A DNA stretch of 64,000 nucleotides, taken from NCBI RefSeq assembly GCF_028829235.1, contig NZ_JAIWJY010000002.1, positions 310,001-374,000 of the forward strand. The letters are read 5' to 3'. The stretch is from Tenacibaculum larymnensis (GTDB taxonomy: Bacteria; Bacteroidota; Bacteroidia; Flavobacteriales; Flavobacteriaceae). The notes beneath the pieces were generated by a model that searched no databases, was not told the DNA's origin, and saw only the letters and a program-made list of their open reading frames with translations. Position 1 is the first letter of the stretch. Every line of letters begins with the position of its first letter. This document shows, piece after piece, positions 26,179-34,321 of this stretch. The translations under genes were made by a program, and so were the position numbers.

Positions 26179-27066
26179 ATGATAAAAACAAACAAAGTGT
26201 TATTGGGGTTGTTGCTCATATTTTATATCCCAGTAAACGCGCAAAACAATAAAATTACTTTAGAAGAAAAAACAAGTTCACAATTTTATGTTTCGGCAAG
26301 TGGAGGATATTCTTTTTCAAGTGCTGGAGTTAGGTTCGGAACAGAGACTACAAGAACAAGAGTAGAAAATACTTATGGTAGTTATGGAGAAGGATTGAAT
26401 ACTCAATTACGAGGAGGTTACCTTTTTGATGAAAACTTTGGTGTTGAAATTGGTTTTGGATATTTAAATGGAGCAGATCAAAAAAATCTATTAATTGATT
26501 TACCTGATCAATCGCAATACATTAATATTGAATCAAGAGGGAGAGCTTACGGAGCTTCGGCTTCTTTAGTTTATAATTTTACAAATAATATTTATGGGCG
26601 TTTTGGAGCTTTAATTAAATTAGGAGGTAGAACAGAATCTAAAGGAAAGATAAATATTGCTTTATCGCAGACAGAAAAGCTTGATGTAAAATATACACAA
26701 GATTATAAAGGAAGGCTTCCTTTAGGTTTTATAGGAGCAGTAGGGTATAAGTATGGCTTAAATAATAATCTTTTTCTTTTTGCAGAGTTGGAGTATATGG
26801 GGGTTAGTGTTACAAGAGATTCATCTAAGATGGTTAATTTTTCAGCAAATGTTAATGGTGAAACTAGATCTATCGATGAAGTAAGGAGTATACTTTTTAA
26901 TCATTCAAGTTACTCAGATTTAGCACCTATTTTTAATAAAAATGTTGAGTATGTTGATGAATTGCCTTTAGGAGCTAATCCTGTTGCAGAAAAGCAGTTG
27001 TCACAGAAAGTTCCTTATTCATCTTTTGGAATTAACTTAGGAATAACCTATTATTTGGGTAAATAA
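26179..27066 (+). CDS. Outer-membrane beta-barrel protein
   Basis: This 295-residue protein has a signal peptide (VLLGLLLIFYIPVNAQ, cleavage near residue 22). Long stretches of alternating residues follow, typical of an 8-12 strand barrel (YVSASGGYSFSSAG, LRGGYLFDENFGVEIGFGY, YGRFGALIKLGG), and it ends GINLGITYYLGK. Similar barrels are frequent cargo in Bacteroidota mobile elements; a surface or phage-receptor-masking role is possible but unproven. Confidence 0.75.
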   Translation: MIKTNKVLLGLLLIFYIPVNAQNNKITLEEKTSSQFYVSASGGYSFSSAGVRFGTETTRTRVENTYGSYGEGLNTQLRGGYLFDENFGVEIGFGYLNGADQKNLLIDLPDQSQYINIESRGRAYGASASLVYNFTNNIYGRFGALIKLGGRTESKGKINIALSQTEKLDVKYTQDYKGRLPLGFIGAVGYKYGLNNNLFLFAELEYMGVSVTRDSSKMVNFSANVNGETRSIDEVRSILFNHSSYSDLAPIFNKNVEYVDELPLGANPVAEKQLSQKVPYSSFGINLGITYYLGK

Positions 27067-27157
27067 TCTAAAAAGAATAGTCTATCAAACCGAGTACTTT
27101 TGAGTTATGGCTAAAGAAACCTAAAACAAAATACTTAGAGTTATTGATAGTATTAAA

Positions 27158-27257
27158 AAAATATAGTTACCTCGTTCAAACTTCGCAAAATCATCGTTAA
27201 GTCACATTCGCTCCTTACCTCAAATCTTTGCTTGTTTCACTTCGGTAACTATATTTT
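27158..27257. repeat. 100 bp element with perfect 14 bp terminal inverted repeats
   Basis: AAAATATAGTTACC (27158-27171) and GGTAACTATATTTT (27244-27257) are exact reverse complements and enclose 72 bp without a gene. It could be a miniature inverted-repeat element, a folded recombination site or a strong stem in the transcript of the next gene. Confidence 0.6.
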
Positions 27258-27299
27258 GAAGTCACCGACTATATGTCCTAACTTTTAAAAAGAATAAAA

Positions 27300-27614
27300 A
27301 TGAAGAAATATTTAATAATATCACTAGTTCTGTTGATGAGTCATTGTGTGATGGCACAAAATAAGCCAAGTCTTGATAAATATAGCTTAGTTGAAAAACT
27401 TGTAGTTCAAATAAGAGAGAATAACATAGCTAAGAGAGCTATCTATAATAAATTAATCAAAGCTAGGAATGAGAAAGTGTTTGAAATTCATAGATTAAGC
27501 ATTGAAACTTTAGAGCATCAAAATAGGCTTTTAAAAGCAAAATTAGAAGAAATCGAAAAGATTATAAGACATTCAAAAACTAATAGAAATAGTGCTGCCG
27601 ACAATTTGTCCTAA
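27300..27614 (+). CDS. Small exported coiled-coil protein
   Basis: This 104-residue protein has a signal peptide (IISLVLLMSHCVMAQ, cleavage near 20). The mature part is helical and Lys/Glu-rich, ending in a predicted coiled coil (LEHQNRLLKAKLEEIEKI). It is likely periplasmic. I do not recognise a family. It may be co-expressed with the beta-barrel gene upstream. Confidence 0.55.
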   Translation: MKKYLIISLVLLMSHCVMAQNKPSLDKYSLVEKLVVQIRENNIAKRAIYNKLIKARNEKVFEIHRLSIETLEHQNRLLKAKLEEIEKIIRHSKTNRNSAADNLS

Positions 27615-27687
27615 CTTTGAAAATAGTAACTAGTTTGTTATCTTAGAGCAAATAATACGTAACTTAATTTGGTGATTAATTTATGTT

Positions 27688-27719
27688 AACCCGTTAGATT
27701 TTAGTCTGATGGGTTTTTT
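27688..27719 (+). terminator. Terminator before the ADP-ribosyltransferase gene
   Basis: AACCCGTTAGA pairs with TCTGATGGGTT (two wobble pairs), followed by TTTTTTG. It separates the small exported protein from the next gene, whose ATG at 27738 is only 19 bp further on. Confidence 0.65.
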
Positions 27720-27737
27720 GTGGTAAATAAGTTTAAA

Positions 27738-28442
27738 ATGAACAAAAAGTATTTTTCAAAACTAGAAGTGAAAATTTTTGAATGGGTTTTTGAAAGGAAG
27801 TTAAAATCTTATGTGACAGATGATTATAAATATTTTAATAACTTAGAAGAGATTTCTACCTGGGCTTTTGACTCTACTAACTACTTTGATAAATTAAAGG
27901 AAGTAAGTCAAAAAACGTTTTATGTAGGTGAAAATCAAGAATTGAAAGAGGTAGATGTTTTAGATAGATATTGTGGCTGGGGTTATTTAAGAATTAATGA
28001 TTACCTAAGGGGAAATGAAATTCGTATCGTTTTTGAAAACTCTATAGAATATCTAGAAAAAGATATTTGTTTACTTGAAAACGTGTTAAATAAATTCAAG
28101 TTAAAAGAAAGTTTAATATGTGTTCGTCGTACTGGACGTTGTTTTGTTGAGAATTATAAACCTGGAGACTTTTTTGTAGAAAAAGGTTTTTTAAGTACAT
28201 CTTTAAATGCTTTTAATAGATTGGATAAAAACGGAGAGCATAGGGACTTAAAAAGAGAAGCTTTAATAATTTTTAGAGTTCAAAAGGGAGTTTCGGCGTT
28301 ATATGTAGAAGAGATTCAACCTGAGGATAACCGAAAAAATGAATACGAGCTACTGGTAAATAGGGAAGCAAAAATTAGAATTGTTTCTAACACAAAAATT
28401 TTAAGTAATAGGATTTTGTTAGCGGAGATAATTAATGATTAA
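27738..28442 (+). CDS. Predicted mono-ADP-ribosyltransferase (R-S-E class)
   Basis: From ATG 27738 the protein has 234 residues; a GTG six codons earlier is a less likely start. The R-S-E signature of C3/iota-type ADP-ribosyltransferases is complete: Arg130 in ICVRRTG, S153-T-S155 in FLSTSLN, and E202-x-E204 in NEYELLV. The spacing matches the family. These enzymes transfer ADP-ribose from NAD+ to protein (or nucleic acid) targets. It has no signal peptide, so it either acts inside the cell or needs a specialised export route. It is cargo of the mobilizable element; no obvious antitoxin is adjacent. Toxin, effector and defence roles are all possible. Confidence 0.75.
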   Translation: MNKKYFSKLEVKIFEWVFERKLKSYVTDDYKYFNNLEEISTWAFDSTNYFDKLKEVSQKTFYVGENQELKEVDVLDRYCGWGYLRINDYLRGNEIRIVFENSIEYLEKDICLLENVLNKFKLKESLICVRRTGRCFVENYKPGDFFVEKGFLSTSLNAFNRLDKNGEHRDLKREALIIFRVQKGVSALYVEEIQPEDNRKNEYELLVNREAKIRIVSNTKILSNRILLAEIIND

Positions 28443-28469
28443 CATTAATTTTTTATTAAACAATAAAAA

Positions 28470-28491
28470 CCCGCTTTATAAACAAAGCGGG
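28470..28491 (+). terminator. Terminator of the ADP-ribosyltransferase gene
   Basis: CCCGCTTT pairs exactly with AAAGCGGG across a 6-base loop, 27 bp after the stop. The trailing sequence is A-rich, so the hairpin may also serve the opposite direction. Confidence 0.65.
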
Positions 28492-28512
28492 AAAATTGCT
28501 ATGAAAAAGAAA

Positions 28513-28532
28513 GTGTAAGAAGCTTCTTACAC
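28513..28532. promoter_or_regulatory. Perfect 20 bp palindrome upstream of the KAP NTPase
   Basis: GTGTAAGAAGCTTCTTACAC is fully self-complementary. It lies about 100 bp before a TATATTTG -7 box (about 28629-28636) and 128 bp before the ATG at 28660. It could be an operator for a dimeric repressor or a hairpin. Confidence 0.45.
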
Positions 28533-28659
28533 AGAATCAAATATACATATAAAACTCTGTTTTTAAAATAAAAGATAACATAAAGTCTTGTGAGATATTT
28601 GTTAAAAAGATACTATTTAAATAGTGTTATATTTGAGACAATTGAAATATTAAAAATTG

Positions 28660-31600
28660 ATGAAAGAAAATAACTACCCTGTTTTTTTACCAGGGAAAGC
28701 TATAGGACAAGACGCTTTTGAAGGGGGAGCTCATGAAAGAGTGTCAAAAGTGATAAAAGAAATAATAATCAATAATAAGCTAGAAAAAAAGGTTATAGGA
28801 CTGGAAGGAGATTGGGGGGCAGGAAAATCTAATGTAGTTAAGCTGGTAGAAAAAGAATTAGGGGATGATTATGTTACTTTTATTTTTGATGCTTGGGGAA
28901 ATCAAGAAGACTTAACGAGAAGGTCTTTTTTAGAGCAATTAATATCGACACTTGTTTATGATAAACTTTTGTTAGAAGAGAGTAAATGGAGGAATATAAA
29001 AAAAAGCTTACTTTCCAAAGTCTCTGAAGTTTCTATTAATAAAAAAAGCTCAATAAAAGGTTACTGGTTGTTTTTAGGGTTGTCTTTTCTGTTATTTACT
29101 GTCCTTTCTAGTTTTTATAACAATATCCTTCTAGAGGTTGATTTTTTAAAAGATTTTGAAATGGCAAGCCCTTGGAGGGCATTGACTGTTATTTATCTAA
29201 TACCTTCTATACTTTTAGTTATCTCTTTTATAAAAGCACTTTATAGCTTTTCAAGAAGAAGAGAAGAAGTGATAGAGAAAGGAATCAATGAAACTGAAAG
29301 GGAGACTTTAAATAATATGATTCAGGTTTTTCAAGGAAAGAGTATTGAAGAGGAAAATATAGAAAGGATATGGGAAGATGAACCTTCGGTTGTTAGTTTT
29401 AGAAAGTATTACTCAGAGATCGAGTCTAGTCTTAATGATAAAGGGAAGAAAATTCTAATAGTATTTGATAATATAGATAGAATAGAAGACGATAAGATAA
29501 AAGCTCTTTGGTCGTCTATCCATACTTTTTTTGCTGATGATACCTCGTCTTTCACTTCATGGGTTATCATACCTTATGATAAAAAAAAGTTATCAAAGTG
29601 CTTTGAAGATAATGAAGGGTTTATTGAAAAGACATTTTCAATAAACTTCAAGATAACTCCGCCATTAGTAATAGCATGGGAAAGCTTTATGAAGGAAAAG
29701 CTTTTAACTGCTTTTGGAGAAGAGCTTATAAATAAAGACGAAATTGAAAGAATAATAAAGATTTTTGATTTATGTTCTAATGAAAAAGTAGTACGTCCTA
29801 GGTCGATTATAAATTATATTAATGAAGTAGTAACTTTATATAAAGTCTGGGAGGAAGAGGTACTAAAAAATGAAATTAAGATAGAACACCTGGCGTTGTT
29901 TTACAAGGTAAAGGATAAGATTGAAGAGAACCCAATAGAAAATATAATTAGTAGGACATACTTAGAAAAAGCTAAGTTATTATATGATGATGTAGACTTA
30001 GAAACTATTATTTCTATGTTGTTTTATGGAGTTAAAAAGGACTTAGCAGACGAGGTTTTGTTGAGTAGAAAGTTAGATGAAGTTATAAGAGAAGGTAAAT
30101 ATAAAGATATAGAGTTACTTTCTAAACACGGAGCTTTTGTGTCTTATTTTATAGCGAGGTATAATAAGATTCCAATAAACCAAAAACATAGAGGTGTTTT
30201 AGAGTTGTTTAATAAGATAGAAAAGGTTATGCCACCTCATTTGATGAAAGATTTATGGAGTGAGTTGTCTAAGGAAATATTGAGTGTTCAAATCGTTTTT
30301 GAGGAGTTTAGAGAGATACATAAGGTGTTATTGGTTAGAGGATCTAACAATTTCAATATAATTAAGAAACTAGTAAGTGACTTATCTTATAATGTAAATA
30401 ATGAAGAAAAAAAACAAATTATTTACAGAGACTCAATAATGGAACTGGAAAGGTTTGTAGAGGATCAAGGAATTGATATAAATATATTTAATTTCATTGA
30501 AGGCAAGAAACACATGGTTAGTCCTGAAGTTTTATTAAGCTTTGTTACTAAAAAAGGAGAAGATTATCATAAGTATAGAGTTTTTGTAGAGGAAGAAGAA
30601 ATTGATTCATATTTTCTTCATGTACCTACATTAGACATAAAAGAAATAGAAGAGGGAGGAATTTTAAATTATAAAGAGATTAATCACTACATGACTGAAT
30701 TAAAGATGTTGAGTAAAGATTATTCTTTTGAGGAAATAAAGAATAGATTATTAAGAGATATAAAAAAATATTATACAGATTTGGTAAGTGCAAGAGAAGG
30801 GATAGGTGTTTTAAGAAAACTATTTCCTTCAGTTGGATTTATAAAGGTTGAAAGAAATGAGTTTTATAGTATGATGAATAGCCCTAAGGATAGTGGAGGT
30901 AAAGAATATATAGACCTTTTTTGTATTGCATTGTCAAATTTTATTATGAATAAGGAACTTAGAATAAATAAGTCTTGGTTTTTTCGAGAATTTCAGAAAT
31001 TTTCAGAATTAGAAGTAGCAGATAGTATTGAATATTATTTAGATTATGGAGATTTTTTAGAGCAGTTGTTAGAAGACTCTAAGTTGGCAAGTAATGAATT
31101 TTTAATGAATGTATTTGAACTTGTAACTAATAAAAATGAAAGGGAGGGAAGTATTGATGTTAATTGGGTGTTAAAGCATTTTAAACAGATTAAGGAGAGA
31201 ATTTTCAATAATAACGAAGTGCATTTTAGGGCTTTTTTAGATAAAGTAGGGGCTTTAAATTATACTGGAGATTTAGAGTTGGATTCGGTTCCAATGGAAT
31301 TTTGTAATTATTTAGATTTAGGAAATTCTTTAGTAAGAACTGTAGCAAGAAAGTCTGTAAGGTATATAGATAATATGACGAAAGAAAGGGTGTTTAAAAT
31401 GCTAATGTCAAGAAATAGTGATTATATTGTATTTGAAAAATTAATAGAAAATAAATGGTTAGACAAAAGTCTTTCTGATAGTTTTTATGAAGGTTACGAG
31501 GAGTATTTATATTCTATAGCGAAAGGAGTGAATCATTCTTATAACATAGAAGGTATAGTTGAAAACCGGATTCATTCCTTAGCAAATAAATCTAATCTTA

Positions 31601-31941
31601 GAAGAATTTTTATGAATGTTAAGGAGTTATTGTATGAGTGTGAAGTTAATGACTTTAAATTGAGATGCTTATTTAATGGTGTTTTTTCTTACGGAAGTTT
31701 AGACAATGATGTAAATGAGTCGATGAAGAAAATAATTATACCTTTAATGTTGTCTGACAAAACATTTGACATCTTTTTAAGATACTCTAAAGATCTTATG
31801 CTTTTATTTGAAAGATCTGAATCATACACAGGTATGTTGTTTGAAAGATTGAGAGAGAAGAAAGATAGTACTGAATTTTCTGATAATGAAAAAATGAAAC
31901 TTTTGTTAAAGCGATTTAACCTGAATGAATTAAAAGCTTAA
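28660..31941 (+). CDS. Membrane-anchored KAP-family P-loop NTPase
   Basis: From ATG 28660 this has 1093 residues; a TTG one codon earlier is not needed. Walker A GDWGAGKSN lies near residues 50-58, with the FDAWG segment near 85. Two transmembrane segments follow (about 134-155 and 174-197), inserted before Walker B (ILIVFDNIDR near 266-275), as is usual for KAP NTPases. The remaining ~800 residues are helical with no family I recognise. KAP proteins with intramembrane segments occur in phage-exclusion and other defence settings. It is a single-gene cargo unit with its own promoter region. Confidence 0.8.
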   Translation: MKENNYPVFLPGKAIGQDAFEGGAHERVSKVIKEIIINNKLEKKVIGLEGDWGAGKSNVVKLVEKELGDDYVTFIFDAWGNQEDLTRRSFLEQLISTLVYDKLLLEESKWRNIKKSLLSKVSEVSINKKSSIKGYWLFLGLSFLLFTVLSSFYNNILLEVDFLKDFEMASPWRALTVIYLIPSILLVISFIKALYSFSRRREEVIEKGINETERETLNNMIQVFQGKSIEEENIERIWEDEPSVVSFRKYYSEIESSLNDKGKKILIVFDNIDRIEDDKIKALWSSIHTFFADDTSSFTSWVIIPYDKKKLSKCFEDNEGFIEKTFSINFKITPPLVIAWESFMKEKLLTAFGEELINKDEIERIIKIFDLCSNEKVVRPRSIINYINEVVTLYKVWEEEVLKNEIKIEHLALFYKVKDKIEENPIENIISRTYLEKAKLLYDDVDLETIISMLFYGVKKDLADEVLLSRKLDEVIREGKYKDIELLSKHGAFVSYFIARYNKIPINQKHRGVLELFNKIEKVMPPHLMKDLWSELSKEILSVQIVFEEFREIHKVLLVRGSNNFNIIKKLVSDLSYNVNNEEKKQIIYRDSIMELERFVEDQGIDINIFNFIEGKKHMVSPEVLLSFVTKKGEDYHKYRVFVEEEEIDSYFLHVPTLDIKEIEEGGILNYKEINHYMTELKMLSKDYSFEEIKNRLLRDIKKYYTDLVSAREGIGVLRKLFPSVGFIKVERNEFYSMMNSPKDSGGKEYIDLFCIALSNFIMNKELRINKSWFFREFQKFSELEVADSIEYYLDYGDFLEQLLEDSKLASNEFLMNVFELVTNKNEREGSIDVNWVLKHFKQIKERIFNNNEVHFRAFLDKVGALNYTGDLELDSVPMEFCNYLDLGNSLVRTVARKSVRYIDNMTKERVFKMLMSRNSDYIVFEKLIENKWLDKSLSDSFYEGYEEYLYSIAKGVNHSYNIEGIVENRIHSLANKSNLRRIFMNVKELLYECEVNDFKLRCLFNGVFSYGSLDNDVNESMKKIIIPLMLSDKTFDIFLRYSKDLMLLFERSESYTGMLFERLREKKDSTEFSDNEKMKLLLKRFNLNELKA

Positions 31942-32486
31942 AATAATATTTTTTGATTATTTAGAAGCTCATTAATAGTAGAGAATTTTCATGTCTAATG
32001 ATGTTTTGTAGAGAGGTTTCTTTAGCTATGCTTCAAAGTATATCAAAACGAAGTGTAGTACTCACTACACTTTCTTCGAAAGCTGCGTTCGCTTTTTTCA
32101 TTGAAAAAAGGGATTATTTTTTTGGCTAGAGCCAGCAAAAATAATTTGGAATGCTTTGACTTTGTCAAAGCATAGATTTTTTTCATTTTCAGTTATAACA
32201 GAAAAACTAATTGTATCGTACGAAACAAAATTAACTCTCAACTAACAAAAAATAAGTTTCAAGATAGTTAGTTTTTAAGAAGTAATTAAAGAAAATAGAT
32301 AAGTTGATAGCTTTTTTTATTAAATTTATAGGGAGGTATATGTTGTGTTTATTATGTAGTAATATAATTGAATATGCTTTTTAAGTGCAGAAAAGAGGAA
32401 AATGAATTATCAAATTAGTGTTTCTTTTTTATGAAAAAAATACAGTAGTTTTGTAGCCTTACTAGCCCCAAAAGAACATAGAAAAA
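31942..32486. other. 545 bp intergenic region with several hairpins
   Basis: No gene is seen. It holds AAGTGTAG / CTACACTT (32051-32072), a TTTTTTCA-TTGAAAAAA stem (about 32093-32110) and a perfect 10 bp stem ATGCTTTGAC / GTCAAAGCAT (32151-32173). A near copy of the block upstream of the relaxase lies at 32180-32209, followed by TTGTATCGTAC, similar to the reverse complement of the candidate nick region. It separates the KAP gene from the sce7726 operon. Confidence 0.5.
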
Positions 32487-33371
32487 ATGACCATTTCTCA
32501 AACTTCCTACTCTTCATTTCTTAAAACTATATCACCAGTTTTAAGTAATTCTATTTTTAATAAAATAGTTAAAGGAGAAGAAGAAGTGGTAAAGAAAAGG
32601 GCTTTAAAATACTTGTCGTATAATAGTACGGTTGAGTTGAGTACCTACAAAGATTTTTTTGAGCATTTATACGAGTCGATGTTAAAAAATTATAGAAGCG
32701 AATTTATTTACAAAAATGAAATTGTAAATAAAATCCTACTAGGGAGATATAGTCTCAATACAGCAACCGTTTTAAATGAGTTCAGAGTTGGGAAATCTAT
32801 AGCTGATTTAGTAATGTTAAATGGAACATCCATTGTTTATGAGATTAAAACAGAATATGATTCTCCAGAAAGATTATTATCTCAAATAAATGAATATAGA
32901 AAGTCATTTTTAAATATTGTTATAGTTACTCATTATACAGTTGCTCGTAAATATGAGGCATTTTTACTTGAACATAGATTAGATAATATAGGGCTTATAG
33001 TTTTTTCAAATAGAAGTACATTAAAAGAAAAAATAAAACCAATTGAAGACTCAAGTTTTTTAGATGTTACATATATGTTTAAATGCTTGAGAAAAGATGA
33101 ATATACTCGTTTAATAAAAAAATATTATGGGTATCTACCAAACGTTCCAAATACAAAATTATTTAAGGAATGTTTAGAGTTGGCAAAAAAGATAGAAGAA
33201 AAGGATTTTCATGACCTAATGTTTAATTATCTTAAGAAGAGGACTGTAAAAGAAAAAAAAATAGTATCTTCCCAGGAAATTCCGGTTTTTTTAAAGCATA
33301 TATCAATATGTTTAAACTTTAAAAAAAAGGAGCTAGAAAAAATTCATCTATTTTTAAATAAAAACTTATAA
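32487..33371 (+). CDS. sce7726-family protein with PD-(D/E)xK nuclease-like motif
   Basis: This 294-residue protein has a core EFRVGKSIADLVMLNG then IVYEIKTEYDSPERL, giving D107 and E119-x-K121, the D...ExK layout of PD-(D/E)xK nucleases. This segment is characteristic of the sce7726 family. The C-terminal half is helical and unassigned. It is followed after one base by an sce7725-family gene, its usual companion, and then a RES-domain gene. The conserved pairing and mobile-element location suggest a defence role; the biochemical activity is unproven. Confidence 0.8.
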   Translation: MTISQTSYSSFLKTISPVLSNSIFNKIVKGEEEVVKKRALKYLSYNSTVELSTYKDFFEHLYESMLKNYRSEFIYKNEIVNKILLGRYSLNTATVLNEFRVGKSIADLVMLNGTSIVYEIKTEYDSPERLLSQINEYRKSFLNIVIVTHYTVARKYEAFLLEHRLDNIGLIVFSNRSTLKEKIKPIEDSSFLDVTYMFKCLRKDEYTRLIKKYYGYLPNVPNTKLFKECLELAKKIEEKDFHDLMFNYLKKRTVKEKKIVSSQEIPVFLKHISICLNFKKKELEKIHLFLNKNL

Positions 33372-33372
33372 T

Positions 33373-34320
33373 ATGTACTTTCCTTTTTTGAGAGGAAAGC
33401 AGTTTGAATTAATTGCTTTACGAGAAATATCTGGAATAAATGGTGGTTATAACTATATAAGCCCAATTATTGAACCAGTGAAAAAGAAAACAGCTACTTA
33501 TGATAAGACCATTAAAGTTTTACAAGGGGCTAATGCAAATTTTACAATTATTGTAAATCCACATCATGGTGATATCAAAAATGATATTGATTATGTATGT
33601 TTAAACCTGTTACCTCCTTTAGCTTATGATAATTTTCAGTTAGGAATAATTGTACATAGTAAAACAAATCTAAGTTATATTGCTGAAAAACTGAATAATA
33701 ATGGTTTGTCTAATAATCCAATTGTAATTATTTTAGCCTCGGTTAATGATGAAGGGATGGATGATTTAGAAAATTTTATTAATACTTTTAATATAAAGCA
33801 CATAGTCTTAGGATCTCATGTTAGAGAAAGAAGAACAATAATCAGAGTTGTAAAAAGGTTATGTGATAGTTTAGTCACTTTATCCGATCCTTATAATAAG
33901 CTTTCACGTAATAAGGATTATGCGATTGATACAGATGAGTTTTTTAGCGAAGAACATTTATACTTTTCAGAAGAAGGGTATATTGGTTATTCAGATTTTT
34001 TGACTATTGGACAAGAGTACACAGATAAAGGTTACTCACCTTACGCTGTAGCAATTCATTTAACATACTCTAGTAATGGTGATGTATTTAGAGTTCATCA
34101 TTTTGTTTCAGATTCTAATGATGATACTTCTGATGTCGCTGGTAAATTTGGAGAAGCTCTAGATAAGTTAATTCCATTTATTAATGAGATAGAACTTCAT
34201 ACTCTTGCAAGTAATGAATTTCGTGATTTAAATGAAGAAGGTAAGTATCCTGGTTTAGGAACTGTAAAAAAATTATCAATATTAAATCATCTTGAGTTAG
34301 TCAATAACTACTTTTCTTAA
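33373..34320 (+). CDS. sce7725-family protein
   Basis: This 315-residue protein begins MYFPFLRGKQFELIALREIS and continues with PIIEPVKKK, the hallmark of the sce7725 family, related to the phage 'beta' protein group. Later segments (HFVSDSNDDTSDVAGKFGEA) are also family-like. No catalytic motif is evident, so it may be a scaffold or sensor. It is separated by one base from the genes on either side, so all three products are probably made together. Confidence 0.82.
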   Translation: MYFPFLRGKQFELIALREISGINGGYNYISPIIEPVKKKTATYDKTIKVLQGANANFTIIVNPHHGDIKNDIDYVCLNLLPPLAYDNFQLGIIVHSKTNLSYIAEKLNNNGLSNNPIVIILASVNDEGMDDLENFINTFNIKHIVLGSHVRERRTIIRVVKRLCDSLVTLSDPYNKLSRNKDYAIDTDEFFSEEHLYFSEEGYIGYSDFLTIGQEYTDKGYSPYAVAIHLTYSSNGDVFRVHHFVSDSNDDTSDVAGKFGEALDKLIPFINEIELHTLASNEFRDLNEEGKYPGLGTVKKLSILNHLELVNNYFS

Positions 34321-34321
34321 T

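Noticed and set aside
32487..33371. Restriction endonuclease of a restriction-modification system
   Set aside because: The PD-(D/E)xK-like motif is present, but no methyltransferase is adjacent and the partners are sce7725 and RES proteins.
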